Shown here in pieces: positions 33,567 to 41,556 of a stretch of DNA of 64,000 nt. Where the stretch lies: positions 1,886,488 through 1,950,487 of the forward strand of contig NZ_JAODBT010000001.1 of NCBI RefSeq assembly GCF_027497995.1. Direction: 5' to 3'. The notes under the pieces were generated by a model. The model searched no databases, was not told the origin of the DNA, and worked only from the letters and a program-made list of their open reading frames with translations. The translations under genes and the position numbers were made by a program. The first letter of the stretch is position 1; every line of letters starts with the position of its first letter. Source of the DNA: Stenotrophomonas sp. Iso1 (lineage in GTDB: Bacteria > Pseudomonadota > Gammaproteobacteria > Xanthomonadales > Xanthomonadaceae).

Positions 33567-34676
33567 ATGAGTGGGCCAGGTAACAACGGAAACGAGGGCT
33601 TTGACGGGGACATGCGCCGTTACTGGCAGGCATGGGCGCAGGCTTCTCAGGGGCAGGCCGAGGCGGCGGCGGGGGAGTTCCCCTGGCGCGAGAGCATCGA
33701 GCAGTGGACGCGGTTGGTTACCACCGACGCCCCGGCCGATGTGCAGGACCTGGGAGCACGTTTTCAGCATCAGGCGGGCGACTGGTTCAGCTTGATGCAG
33801 CAGGTGGCGGCCCGTTTCGCCGGACAGGACACCAGCGCGGCCGAAGTGGCCGGCGCCTGGCGCGAAGCGGTGCAGGGGCAGGGCGAAGGCTTGCTGCGCT
33901 GGATGCTCGGCGCTGCCCGTGGTGGCAATGCGCTCAACGACCAGCCCTGGGTGCGCGAATTCGCACGCACCGTGCAGGCCGGCTTCGGCGGCGACGAATG
34001 GCTGCAGGCGCCTGCGTTCGGCCCGGCACGTGAGCATCAGGCGCGCTGGCAGGCACTGCTGAAAATGCAGCGCGAGTACCAGGGCCGCGCCGATGTCTAT
34101 GTGGAAACCATCCGCAACGTGCTGGACGACGCCTTCAAGCGCTTCGAGGCCAAGTTGGCCGAACACGAAGTGCCGGGTAGTCAGCTGACCAGCGCCCGCG
34201 CCATGTTCGATCTGTGGATCGATGCGGCGGAAGAGGCCTACGCCAAGGTCGCGATGTCGGAAGATTTCCAGCGCATCTACGCTGACCTGGCCAATGCGCA
34301 GATGCGTCTGCGCGCCGCCTCGCAACAGGAATTGGAGCGTGCCTGCGAAACGATGGGCATGCCGACCCGCAGCGAAATGGATGCTGCGCATCGGCGTATC
34401 ACCGAGTTGGAACGTCAGATTCGGCGTTTGATAGCGGCGACGTCTGCGCCTGCTGCCAAACAATCCGCGGATCGTGCAGCGCCGGCTTCCGGCAAGCGCA
34501 CAGCAGCTGCGGCAAAGCCGAAGACGGAATCGAAAGCGAAGCCGTCCGCGAAGCCGAAGGCCAAGGCGAAGCAGGCAACGAAGGCAACCGCGAAACCAGA
34601 AGCAAAGGCCAAGCCCAAGAAGGCCGCCACCAAATCCACCCGCAGCAAGACCACCTCCGGCAGAGGTAAGGCATGA
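33567..34676 (+). CDS. phaE: Class III PHA synthase subunit PhaE with a histone-like tail
   Basis: Partner of PhaC in class III polyhydroxyalkanoate synthase. The first ~310 of 369 residues are mostly helical and carry the PhaE core, including RLVTTDAPADVQDLGARF and the conserved QREYQGRADVYVETIRN and RAMFDLWIDAAEEAY. The last ~65 residues are an Ala/Lys/Pro-rich repeat (KPKTESKAKPSAKPKAKAKQ and on), like the AlgP/PhaF or histone H1 tails. The tail could tether granules to DNA or other polyanions. phaC overlaps by 4 bases. Confidence 0.88.
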   Translation: MSGPGNNGNEGFDGDMRRYWQAWAQASQGQAEAAAGEFPWRESIEQWTRLVTTDAPADVQDLGARFQHQAGDWFSLMQQVAARFAGQDTSAAEVAGAWREAVQGQGEGLLRWMLGAARGGNALNDQPWVREFARTVQAGFGGDEWLQAPAFGPAREHQARWQALLKMQREYQGRADVYVETIRNVLDDAFKRFEAKLAEHEVPGSQLTSARAMFDLWIDAAEEAYAKVAMSEDFQRIYADLANAQMRLRAASQQELERACETMGMPTRSEMDAAHRRITELERQIRRLIAATSAPAAKQSADRAAPASGKRTAAAAKPKTESKAKPSAKPKAKAKQATKATAKPEAKAKPKKAATKSTRSKTTSGRGKA

Positions 34677-35740
34677 AGGGCCCGCTAGGTTTCGGTGGCG
34701 ATGATCTGTTGCAGGAAACGCTGCAATGGCAGCGCAAACTGCTGGAGGGCCTGAAGCTGCTGCCCGGTGTCGAAGACGTGGATTACGGCGTCACCGAGCG
34801 CGAGGAAGTGTGGAGCGATGGCAAGGTCAAGCTCTACCGCTTCGTCGGCAGTGAGCCGAGCAACGGGCAACCACCGCTGTTGATCGTCTATGCGCTGGTC
34901 AACCGACCGTACATGGTGGATCTGCAGGACGGCCGCTCGCTGGTGCAGAAGCTGCTGGCGCTGGGGCAGGACGTGTACGTGCTGGATTGGGGTTATCCCG
35001 ATCGCTCCGAGCGTTACCTCACGCTGGAGGATTACCTGCTGCGCTACATCGACGGCGCGGTGGACCACCTGCGTGCGCAGCACGATGGCGAGGCGATAAA
35101 CCTGCTCGGCATCTGCCAGGGCGGCGTGTTCTCGCTGTGCTATGCCGCATTGCGCCCGCACAAGGTACGCAACCTGATCACGATGGTGACGCCGGTGGAT
35201 TTCCATACGGCGGACAACATGCTCTCGCATTGGGCGCGGCAGGTGGATGTGGATCTGTTCGTGGATACGCTGGGCAACATCCCGGCGGATCTGATGAACG
35301 CCAGTTACCTGATGCTCAAGCCGTTCCGCTTGAACGTGCAGAAGTACGTGGGCTTGATGGACATCCTGGACGACAAGCAGGCGCTGGAGGATTTCCTGCG
35401 TATGGAAAAGTGGATCTTCGATTCGCCTGATCTTGCTGGCGAAACCTTCCGCCAATTCGTCAAACAGTTCTACCAGGCCAATGGCCTGATGAATGGCAGC
35501 ATCGTCATCGGCGAAGAGCCGGTGGACCTGAAAGCGCTGACCATGCCGGTGCTCAACATCTACGCCGAGCAGGATCACCTGGTGCCGCCTTCGGCTTCCA
35601 GGGCCATGCAGGCGCAGATCGGCGCCAGCGACTACACGGAAGTGGGTTTCCGTGGCGGCCATATCGGCATCTATGTTTCCGGGCGTGCGCAGCGGGAAGT
35701 GCCGGGCGCCATCCATGAATGGTTGAGTGAACGCGCATGA
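34673..35740 (+). CDS. phaC: Class III poly(R)-hydroxyalkanoate synthase subunit PhaC
   Basis: Polymerises hydroxyacyl-CoA (mainly 3-hydroxybutyryl-CoA) on PHA granules. At 355 residues it is of the short, class III type that needs PhaE. The alpha/beta-hydrolase box has the catalytic Cys148 in GICQGG in place of lipase serine; the Asp (AEQDHLVPP) and His (GGHIGIYV) of the triad follow. The start overlaps phaE (ATGA), and its own stop overlaps the next gene. Confidence 0.95.
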   Translation: MKGPLGFGGDDLLQETLQWQRKLLEGLKLLPGVEDVDYGVTEREEVWSDGKVKLYRFVGSEPSNGQPPLLIVYALVNRPYMVDLQDGRSLVQKLLALGQDVYVLDWGYPDRSERYLTLEDYLLRYIDGAVDHLRAQHDGEAINLLGICQGGVFSLCYAALRPHKVRNLITMVTPVDFHTADNMLSHWARQVDVDLFVDTLGNIPADLMNASYLMLKPFRLNVQKYVGLMDILDDKQALEDFLRMEKWIFDSPDLAGETFRQFVKQFYQANGLMNGSIVIGEEPVDLKALTMPVLNIYAEQDHLVPPSASRAMQAQIGASDYTEVGFRGGHIGIYVSGRAQREVPGAIHEWLSERA

Positions 35741-36111
35741 TCCGTTGTTTCAAATATTCCGTCGGCATCGCGTTTGCGACCTTTGCTTCCATCGCCGGTG
35801 CTGCGCCGAGCGCCACCGCACAGCGTGAGATCAACGGCTTGATGCAGGCGTTGGAAACTTCAGGCTGCCGCTTCCAGCGCAATGGAAGCTGGCACGAACC
35901 GGCCGAGGCGCGCAGTCATCTGCAGCGCAAGTACGACTATCTGCTCAAGCGCAATTTGACCGATACCGCCGAGCAGTTCATCGATCGTGCCGCCAGCCGT
36001 AGCAGCATCAGTGGCAAGCCGTACCGTGTGGCGTGCCCGGGTACAGCCGAGCAGGATGCAGCGACGTGGTTCCAGCAGCAGTTGCAGCGCCTGCGTCGGG
36101 CAGGCGCGTGA
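35737..36111 (+). CDS. DUF5329 family exported protein
   Basis: A 124-residue protein with a signal peptide (FKYSVGIAFATFASIAGAAP). The core (EINGLMQALETSGCRFQRNG, then RSHLQRKYDYLLKRNLTDTA and FIDRAASRSSISGKPYRVAC) matches DUF5329, of unknown function, with two conserved cysteines that could form a disulfide in the periplasm. It overlaps phaC by 4 bases, so it is co-translated, though no link to PHA is evident. Confidence 0.8.
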   Translation: MIRCFKYSVGIAFATFASIAGAAPSATAQREINGLMQALETSGCRFQRNGSWHEPAEARSHLQRKYDYLLKRNLTDTAEQFIDRAASRSSISGKPYRVACPGTAEQDAATWFQQQLQRLRRAGA

Positions 36112-36126
36112 ACGTCGTGAGCGCGC

Positions 36127-36603
36127 GTGGCTGATTCATCGCCTCCGGCAGATGTTTCACGTCGGCAGGTTGGTCTGCGCGTGCTGCAGGGGCTGGGCGC
36201 GTTGTGGACGCTACCCAATACGCTGATCGGCCTGATTGCAGGTCTTGTCGGCATGGTTGCAGGCGCACGTTGGTACTGGAGCCGTCGCGAATGCGCATTG
36301 GTATTCCGGCGTTGGCCGTGGGGCCCGGGCGGTGCGATCACGTTGGGCATGGTGATCCTGCACACCGGCGATGATATGGATGGGCTATGCCTTACCTACG
36401 AACACCGTGCCGGACGATGCGAGCACCCGCGTGTGCGCCTGGGCGATCACGAACGCGCGCACGTGTTCCAGTACTTGTTGCTGGGTCCGTTGTTTCTTCC
36501 GCTGTATCTGTTGTGCGGTGGTGTGAGCGTGCGTAACCCGCTCGAACGCGCGGCGGATCATTACGCAATGCATGGACGCGGTTGGTGGCCGTGGTGGAAC
36601 TGA
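36127..36603 (+). CDS. Small integral membrane protein with HExxH...ExxAD pattern
   Basis: A 158-residue protein that I cannot name. It has a hydrophobic segment at residues 24-48, a weaker one at 69-80 and a third at 116-134. Between them lies HERAH at 108-112, and after the last helix NPLERAADHYA (Glu140). HExxH followed by ExxAD is the zinc-ligand arrangement of gluzincin (M48-like) membrane peptidases, here in a minimal protein. Whether it binds zinc is inference. The start is GTG at 36127, 16 bases after the DUF5329 stop. Confidence 0.7.
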   Translation: MADSSPPADVSRRQVGLRVLQGLGALWTLPNTLIGLIAGLVGMVAGARWYWSRRECALVFRRWPWGPGGAITLGMVILHTGDDMDGLCLTYEHRAGRCEHPRVRLGDHERAHVFQYLLLGPLFLPLYLLCGGVSVRNPLERAADHYAMHGRGWWPWWN

Positions 36604-36733
36604 ACCGGCGTTCATGCATTGTCGTCATATCGAAATGCAGTGGTCATGGGCTGAAAACTTTTTTTGTACATCCTGGTAACACCCACCCACGTATGGTGGC
36701 GGCGTTGCAGAACTAACAGGAGTACTTACCACC

Positions 36734-36949
36734 ATGGCAATCGTTCTTTACATCGGTGGCAGCAAGGATGGCGACAAGGGCGTCGTGCCCTACGGCTTCA
36801 GCAAGACCCGCGCGGATACGGAAAATGGTCCGGAGTTCTACGTGGAGCGGATGATGGAGGTCAATGGCCGTGCCCGCATGCGGGTCATGGTGCTGGAAGA
36901 CCTGCGCGACGACATCGCCTCCCAACGTTTGAGTCAGCACCTGGGGTAA
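36734..36949 (+). CDS. Conserved small protein of unknown function
   Basis: A 71-residue acidic-to-neutral protein beginning MAIVLYIGGSKDGDKG. No known domain recognised. It has a good ribosome site (AACAGGAG about 10 bases upstream), its own AT-rich upstream region with a T-run at about 36660-36667, and coding-like base use, so it is probably real and independently expressed. Confidence 0.65.
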   Translation: MAIVLYIGGSKDGDKGVVPYGFSKTRADTENGPEFYVERMMEVNGRARMRVMVLEDLRDDIASQRLSQHLG

Positions 36950-37060
36950 TGGCCCCAGCGCGCCGGGCGACAGGTCCGGCGCGTGCTGTCAATGGCTTTC
37001 GCCCACGGCGCTGCGTTGCCAGAATGCAGACTACTGTCCCCGTGGGTTCCGCAGCAGGCA

Positions 37061-39439
37061 ATGCAAGACACCAAGCTCGCGCAGCAGATTGCGCAGACTA
37101 TCGCCGCCGAAATCGGCGCCCAGACTGCCCAGGCCAACGCCGCCATCGCTTTGTTGGATGAGGGCGCCAGCGTCCCGTTCATCGCACGCTACCGAAAGGA
37201 AGTCACCGGCGGACTGGACGACACCCAGCTGCGTAATCTCGAATCACGCCTGACCTACCTGCGTGAACTCGAAGACCGCCGCAGCTCGGTGCTGGCAAGC
37301 ATTGAAGAGCAGGGCAAGCTCACCGACGTCTTGCGTGGCGAGATCCTCGGCGCCGATACCAAGAGTCGGCTTGAAGATCTGTACCTGCCGTACAAGCCGA
37401 AACGCCGCACCAAGGCGCAGATTGCCCGTGAAGCAGGATTGGAGCCGTTGGCTGATGGCTTGTTGGCCGATCCCTCGCTCGATCCGCAATCCTTCGCCAG
37501 TGGTTTCGTGGATACGGAAAAGGGCGTTGCCGACACCAAGGCCGCACTCGAAGGCGCGCGCGCCATCCTGATGGAGCGCTGGGGCGAAGATGCCGCGCTG
37601 GTCGGTGAACTTCGTCTGTGGCTCAACGACGTGGGCGTCATTCGCGCGCGCGTCGCCGAAGGCAAGGAAAACGAAGGCGCCAAGTATCGTGACTACTTCG
37701 ACCATGCGGAATCGCTGGCGAAGATTCCGTCGCACCGTCTGCTGGCGTTGTTCCGTGCGCGTCGTGAAGAAATCCTGTTCCTGGAACTGGACCCAGGCAC
37801 TGATGCGGAAGCTGGCCATCAGTACGGCGAAGGCCGCGTGGCACGCAATGCAGGCATCGCTGACAAAGGTCGCGCAGCGGACCGCTGGTTGCTGGATGCC
37901 TGCCGCCTGACCTGGCGCGCCAAGCTGCATATGCATCTGCTGCTGGACCTGTTCAACCAAGCGCGCGAGAAGGCCGAGGCCGAAGCGATCGCGGTGTTCG
38001 GCGACAACCTCAAGGATCTGCTGTTGGCCGCACCTGCTGGCCCGAAGGCGGTATTGGGCTTGGATCCGGGTATTCGTACCGGCTGCAAGATTGCCGTGGT
38101 GGACGCCACCGGCAAGCTGGTCGCGACCGACACCATTTATCCGCATGAGCCGCGCCGCCAGTGGGAGCAATCGCTGCAGACGATTCGTCATCTGTGCGAC
38201 AAGCACAACGTTGAACTGATCGCCATCGGCAACGGCACCGCAAGCCGCGAGACCGACAAACTGGCCGGCGAAGTCATCGCGCTTTGCGGCAACCCGAAGC
38301 TGCAGAAGATCGTGGTCAGCGAGGCGGGTGCATCGGTGTACTCGGCCTCTGAATTTGCGGCCAAGGAATTCCCGAATCTGGATGTTTCCATTCGCGGTGC
38401 GGTGTCCATCGCACGGCGCCTGCAGGATCCGCTGGCCGAGTTGGTCAAGATCGATCCCAAGGCCATCGGCGTGGGCCAGTATCAGCACGATGTGGATCAG
38501 TACCGCCTGGCCAAAGCGCTGGATGCGCGCGTGGAAGACTGCGTGAATGCGGTGGGCGTGTTCGTCAACATGGCATCTGCGGCGCTGTTGTCGAGGGTGT
38601 CGGGTTTGTCATCGACAGTAGCTGAAAACATCGTGCGTCATCGTGATGAAAATGGCCCGTTCAAACGCCGCAAAGATCTGCTCAAGGTGCCGCGTCTGGG
38701 CGACAAGACGTTCGAGCAATGCGCAGGCTTCCTGCGTATCGGTGACGGCGATGAGCCGTTGGATGCGTCGGCGGTGCATCCGGAAGCGTATCCGGTGGTT
38801 CAGCGCATCGTCGCGGCAGCGGATCGCCCGATCAGGACGTTGCTCGGAGACGGCAGCTATCTGCGCGGTCTGAAGGCTGAGCAGTTCACCGACGACAAGT
38901 TCGGCGTGCCGACCGTGCGCGACATCCTCAAGGAGCTGGAGAAGCCCGGCCGCGATCCGCGCCCGGAATTCAAGGCGGCGCGTTTTGCCGAGGGCGTGGA
39001 AGACATCAAGGATCTGCGTGAAGGCATGATTCTGGAAGGCGTGGTCAGCAACGTGGCTGCGTTCGGTGCCTTCGTGGATATCGGCGTGCACCAAGACGGT
39101 TTGATCCACATCTCGGCGCTGTCGGACACCTTCGTCAAGGACCCGCGCGATGTGGTCAAGGCCGGTGACATCGTCAAGGTGAAGGTGCTGGAGGTCGATG
39201 TAGCCCGCAAGCGCATCGCCTTGACGCGGCGTCTGGACGACACGCCGGCGCCGAAGAAGGCTGAGCGTGATGACCGTCAGGCCGCAGGGCAGAGCAACGG
39301 CCCGCGCCGCGATGGCGGCAATGCCGGCAACCGTGGCGGCCGCAATGGCGGTGGTCAGGCATCACGTCCGACGACATCGGCGGCACCGGCCAACAACGCC
39401 CTGGCCGATGCATTCGCCCGCGCGCGTCGCGGCGACTGA
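37061..39439 (+). CDS. tex: Tex family RNA-binding transcription accessory protein
   Basis: A 792-residue nucleic-acid-binding protein related to Spt6. It has the N-terminal helical domain ([20 protein letters not shown]), a YqgF-like RNase H fold ([18 protein letters not shown]), helix-hairpin-helix motifs ([29 protein letters not shown]) and a C-terminal S1 domain ([20 protein letters not shown]). The last 60 residues form a Gly/Arg/Asn-rich disordered tail. Start is the ATG at 37061; the frame is open to 36983 but family members begin at [11 protein letters not shown] terminator follows. Confidence 0.95.
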   Translation: MQDTKLAQQIAQTIAAEIGAQTAQANAAIALLDEGASVPFIARYRKEVTGGLDDTQLRNLESRLTYLRELEDRRSSVLASIEEQGKLTDVLRGEILGADTKSRLEDLYLPYKPKRRTKAQIAREAGLEPLADGLLADPSLDPQSFASGFVDTEKGVADTKAALEGARAILMERWGEDAALVGELRLWLNDVGVIRARVAEGKENEGAKYRDYFDHAESLAKIPSHRLLALFRARREEILFLELDPGTDAEAGHQYGEGRVARNAGIADKGRAADRWLLDACRLTWRAKLHMHLLLDLFNQAREKAEAEAIAVFGDNLKDLLLAAPAGPKAVLGLDPGIRTGCKIAVVDATGKLVATDTIYPHEPRRQWEQSLQTIRHLCDKHNVELIAIGNGTASRETDKLAGEVIALCGNPKLQKIVVSEAGASVYSASEFAAKEFPNLDVSIRGAVSIARRLQDPLAELVKIDPKAIGVGQYQHDVDQYRLAKALDARVEDCVNAVGVFVNMASAALLSRVSGLSSTVAENIVRHRDENGPFKRRKDLLKVPRLGDKTFEQCAGFLRIGDGDEPLDASAVHPEAYPVVQRIVAAADRPIRTLLGDGSYLRGLKAEQFTDDKFGVPTVRDILKELEKPGRDPRPEFKAARFAEGVEDIKDLREGMILEGVVSNVAAFGAFVDIGVHQDGLIHISALSDTFVKDPRDVVKAGDIVKVKVLEVDVARKRIALTRRLDDTPAPKKAERDDRQAAGQSNGPRRDGGNAGNRGGRNGGGQASRPTTSAAPANNALADAFARARRGD

Positions 39440-39465
39440 GTCTGCAGTTTCGGCTGTGTGAACAA

Positions 39466-39493
39466 GGAAAGGCCCCGGTTTCGGGGCCTTTCC
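39466..39493. terminator. Terminator between tex and the receiver-domain gene
   Basis: GGAAAGGCCCC-GGTTTC-GGGGCCTTTCC hairpin between convergent genes; the stem is perfect. T-run is short, but the AAAGG/CCTTT ends give some bidirectional character. Confidence 0.85.
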
Positions 39494-39515
39494 GTATGCG
39501 GGCTTCCGGCGCGGC

Positions 39516-39884
39516 TCAGGCCAGCGCCAGCGCCTGCCTCAGTGCATTGGTCAGATCGTTGCCGGTGTAGGGCTTGGCCAGCTTGATGCCCGCATCAAAC
39601 ACCTCGGGCAACAGCGAAATATCCATGCCTGTCGCGACCAGGAAGGGAATGCCCTGCAGGCAGAGCTGCCTGGCCACCGGGCTGCTGGTCTCGCCATGGG
39701 CGAGCCAATAGTCGAGAAACACCAGCTGCGGCTGCAGCTCGTCCAGCATCTGCAGCGCCACTGCCACGGAGGGCGCGACCCCCGTCACCAACATGCCTTC
39801 GCCCTCCAGCTGCAGCTGCAGCAGCATGGCGTTGAGCTCGTCGTTTTCGACAATGAGAACCCGCAGACCTTGAAGCGAGGTCAT
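39516..39884 (-). CDS. Stand-alone receiver-domain response regulator
   Basis: A 122-residue CheY-like protein with no output domain. Acidic pocket VENDE (residues 12-16), phospho-acceptor Asp58 in LVFLDYWL, and Lys in KLAKPYTG near the C-terminus are present. The switch Thr/Ser position reads ATGMD. No kinase gene adjoins it. The start is the ATG at 39884; the upstream extension to 39947 is not family-like. Confidence 0.85.
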   Translation of the reverse strand: MTSLQGLRVLIVENDELNAMLLQLQLEGEGMLVTGVAPSVAVALQMLDELQPQLVFLDYWLAHGETSSPVARQLCLQGIPFLVATGMDISLLPEVFDAGIKLAKPYTGNDLTNALRQALALA

Positions 39885-39988
39885 CGGCCACTCCCCGTTT
39901 TCCGAATGCACCGAGTATAGCCACTCCGCAAAACATGGATTACACAAAAAAAGGTGTCAGGTACCTGCCCAAGGGCCAAAACCTTCGC

Positions 39989-39994
39989 TATAAT
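39989..39994 (+). promoter_or_regulatory. -10 element of the tRNA-Leu promoter
   Basis: A perfect TATAAT lies 14 bases before the mature tRNA 5' end, the right distance for a tRNA leader. The -35 is less clear (CTGCCC at a 17-18 base spacing). Confidence 0.6.
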
Positions 39995-40007
39995 CGCCGG
40001 CCAGCCA

Positions 40008-40094
40008 GCCGAAGTGGCGGAATCGGTAGACGCAGCGGATTCAAAATCCGCCGCCCTTAAAAGCGTGGGGGTTCGAGTCCCCCCTTCGGCACCA
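40008..40094 (+). tRNA. tRNA-Leu (CAA)
   Basis: The 87 bases fold as a class II tRNA: acceptor stem GCCGAAG/CTTCGGC, anticodon stem GCGGA/TCCGC with loop TTCAAAA (anticodon CAA at 40042-40044), a variable arm, and T-arm GGGGG-TTCGAGT-CCCCC. CCA is encoded (40092-40094). The element that follows uses its 3' end as attachment site and leaves the gene intact. Confidence 0.97.
40079..40094 (+). other. Left attachment site (attL) within tRNA-Leu 3' end
   Basis: CCCCCCTTCGGCACCA is the end of tRNA-Leu and recurs, one base shorter, at 50615-50629. The integrase gene begins 186 bases further on. A tRNA 3' end as attachment site is typical for P4-type integrases. Confidence 0.7.
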
Positions 40095-40218
40095 ATGCCT
40101 TGTTTCAAGACGTCCTAGGAAGTCCGGAAACTTCAATCAAACCCGCAACTTAGCGGGTTTTTTTGTGCCTGTTGGTTGGGTGGCGTCCAGCAAGATGCAT
40201 TGCAATCCGGCGGTGGTT

Positions 40219-40278
40219 GGGGGCAAATATGGGGGCAACAGCCGTAATGACCCCAGCCTTCTCTATTGAGTTGCCCCC
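40219..40278. repeat. Left set of GGGGGCA repeats (candidate integrase arm sites)
   Basis: Two direct copies of GGGGGCAA start at 40219 and 40231 (12-base period), and an inverted copy TTGCCCCC is at 40271-40278, right at the integrase start. The same arrangement, with the same period, is found inside the right end of the element. Confidence 0.55.
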
Positions 40279-40279
40279 A

Positions 40280-41500
40280 ATGGCGCTATCAGATCTCACA
40301 ATCCGCAACGCGAAAGCTACCGGCCGAACCCAGCGGCTGTTTGATGGCGATGGCCTCTACTTGGAAGTCTCTCCCACCGGGGGCAAATGGTGGCGACTGA
40401 AGTACCGCATCGGAGGAAAGGAAAAACGCCTGTCACTTGGAACTTATCACAAAGTAGGGTTGAAGTTAGCCCGAAAGAAGTGTGATGAATTTCGCGAAAT
40501 GATTGCGGCCGGGATTGATCCAAGTGAACAGCGCAAGCTGAGGAAGCTGGAGCAAAAGGCAGCGATGTCGGCCTCTGCTGACACATTCGAGGCCGTGGCT
40601 CGCGAGTGGATGACTCGGCAGGCTGTTGCACGTGTCACTGCTGAGAAGAACCGTTGGTTGTTGGAAACCTTCTTGTTTCCCGAGATCGGAAGCCGCTCTA
40701 TTGGCGAAATCACGTCCCGCGAGCTACTTGCCGCCCTGCGGAAGATCGAGGCTACCGGAAAGTTGGAAACCGCCAGCCGCGCCAAGATCAAGGCCGGTCA
40801 GGTATTCCGCTACGCAATGCTGGAAGGTAAGACCGAGATTGACCCCACCGCCAGCCTGCGAGGGGCGCTAAAAAGCGTCAAGGCCCGCCACCATGCCGCC
40901 ATCACCGAGCCGTCCAAGATCGGCCAGTTATTACGCGCCATAGACGGATTCAATGGTCAGCCCGTCACTCTGGCAGCGTTGAGACTTGCCCCGCTGGTGT
41001 TTGTCCGCCCCGGTGAGCTTCGGGCGGCAGAATGGGACGAGATAGATCTGGACGCAGCAATCTGGCGAATCCGTCCTGAACGCATGAAGATGAAGGCGGC
41101 GCATCTTGTACCCCTGTCCAGCCAGGCAGTGGCCCTCCTGCAGGAACTGCACGGACTTACAGGCGGCGGCTCCCACGTATTTCCGGGAATGCGTCCGAAT
41201 CGCCCCATGTCGGAAAACACAATCAACGCCGCGCTGCGCGCGCTGGGCTATTCCGGCGATGAAATGACCGGCCATGGCTTCCGCAGCATGGCGGCAACAA
41301 GGCTCAACGAAATGGGCTGGAATGCCGATGCCATCGAGAGGCAACTGGCTCATGCTGAAACGAACAAGGTCCGCGAAGCCTACACGCATGCGGCGCAGTA
41401 CCTGCCTGAGCGTGTAAGCATGATGCAGGCATGGGCAGACTACCTAGATGCCCTGCGAAACAATAATAACGTGCTGCCCTTCAAGAGTCGCGCGGGCTGA
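40280..41500 (+). CDS. P4-type tyrosine integrase
   Basis: A 406-residue site-specific recombinase. The N-terminal arm-binding DUF4102 region (IRNAKATGRTQRLFDGDGLY, KWWRLKYRIGGKEKRLSLG) is followed by a core-binding domain and the catalytic domain with Arg in VRPGELRAAEW, HGFRSMAAT (HxxR), LAHAE (His) and the nucleophile Tyr in REAYTHAAQY. It should integrate and excise the element at tRNA-Leu. The ATG at 40280 gives the usual MALSDLTIRNAK start; upstream frame is open but non-family. Confidence 0.95.
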   Translation: MALSDLTIRNAKATGRTQRLFDGDGLYLEVSPTGGKWWRLKYRIGGKEKRLSLGTYHKVGLKLARKKCDEFREMIAAGIDPSEQRKLRKLEQKAAMSASADTFEAVAREWMTRQAVARVTAEKNRWLLETFLFPEIGSRSIGEITSRELLAALRKIEATGKLETASRAKIKAGQVFRYAMLEGKTEIDPTASLRGALKSVKARHHAAITEPSKIGQLLRAIDGFNGQPVTLAALRLAPLVFVRPGELRAAEWDEIDLDAAIWRIRPERMKMKAAHLVPLSSQAVALLQELHGLTGGGSHVFPGMRPNRPMSENTINAALRALGYSGDEMTGHGFRSMAATRLNEMGWNADAIERQLAHAETNKVREAYTHAAQYLPERVSMMQAWADYLDALRNNNNVLPFKSRAG

Positions 41501-41556
41501 CTTGTCGCGCCGGGCACAGACCTAACACCATCAAGCACCACCGGGGAAAGAACACG

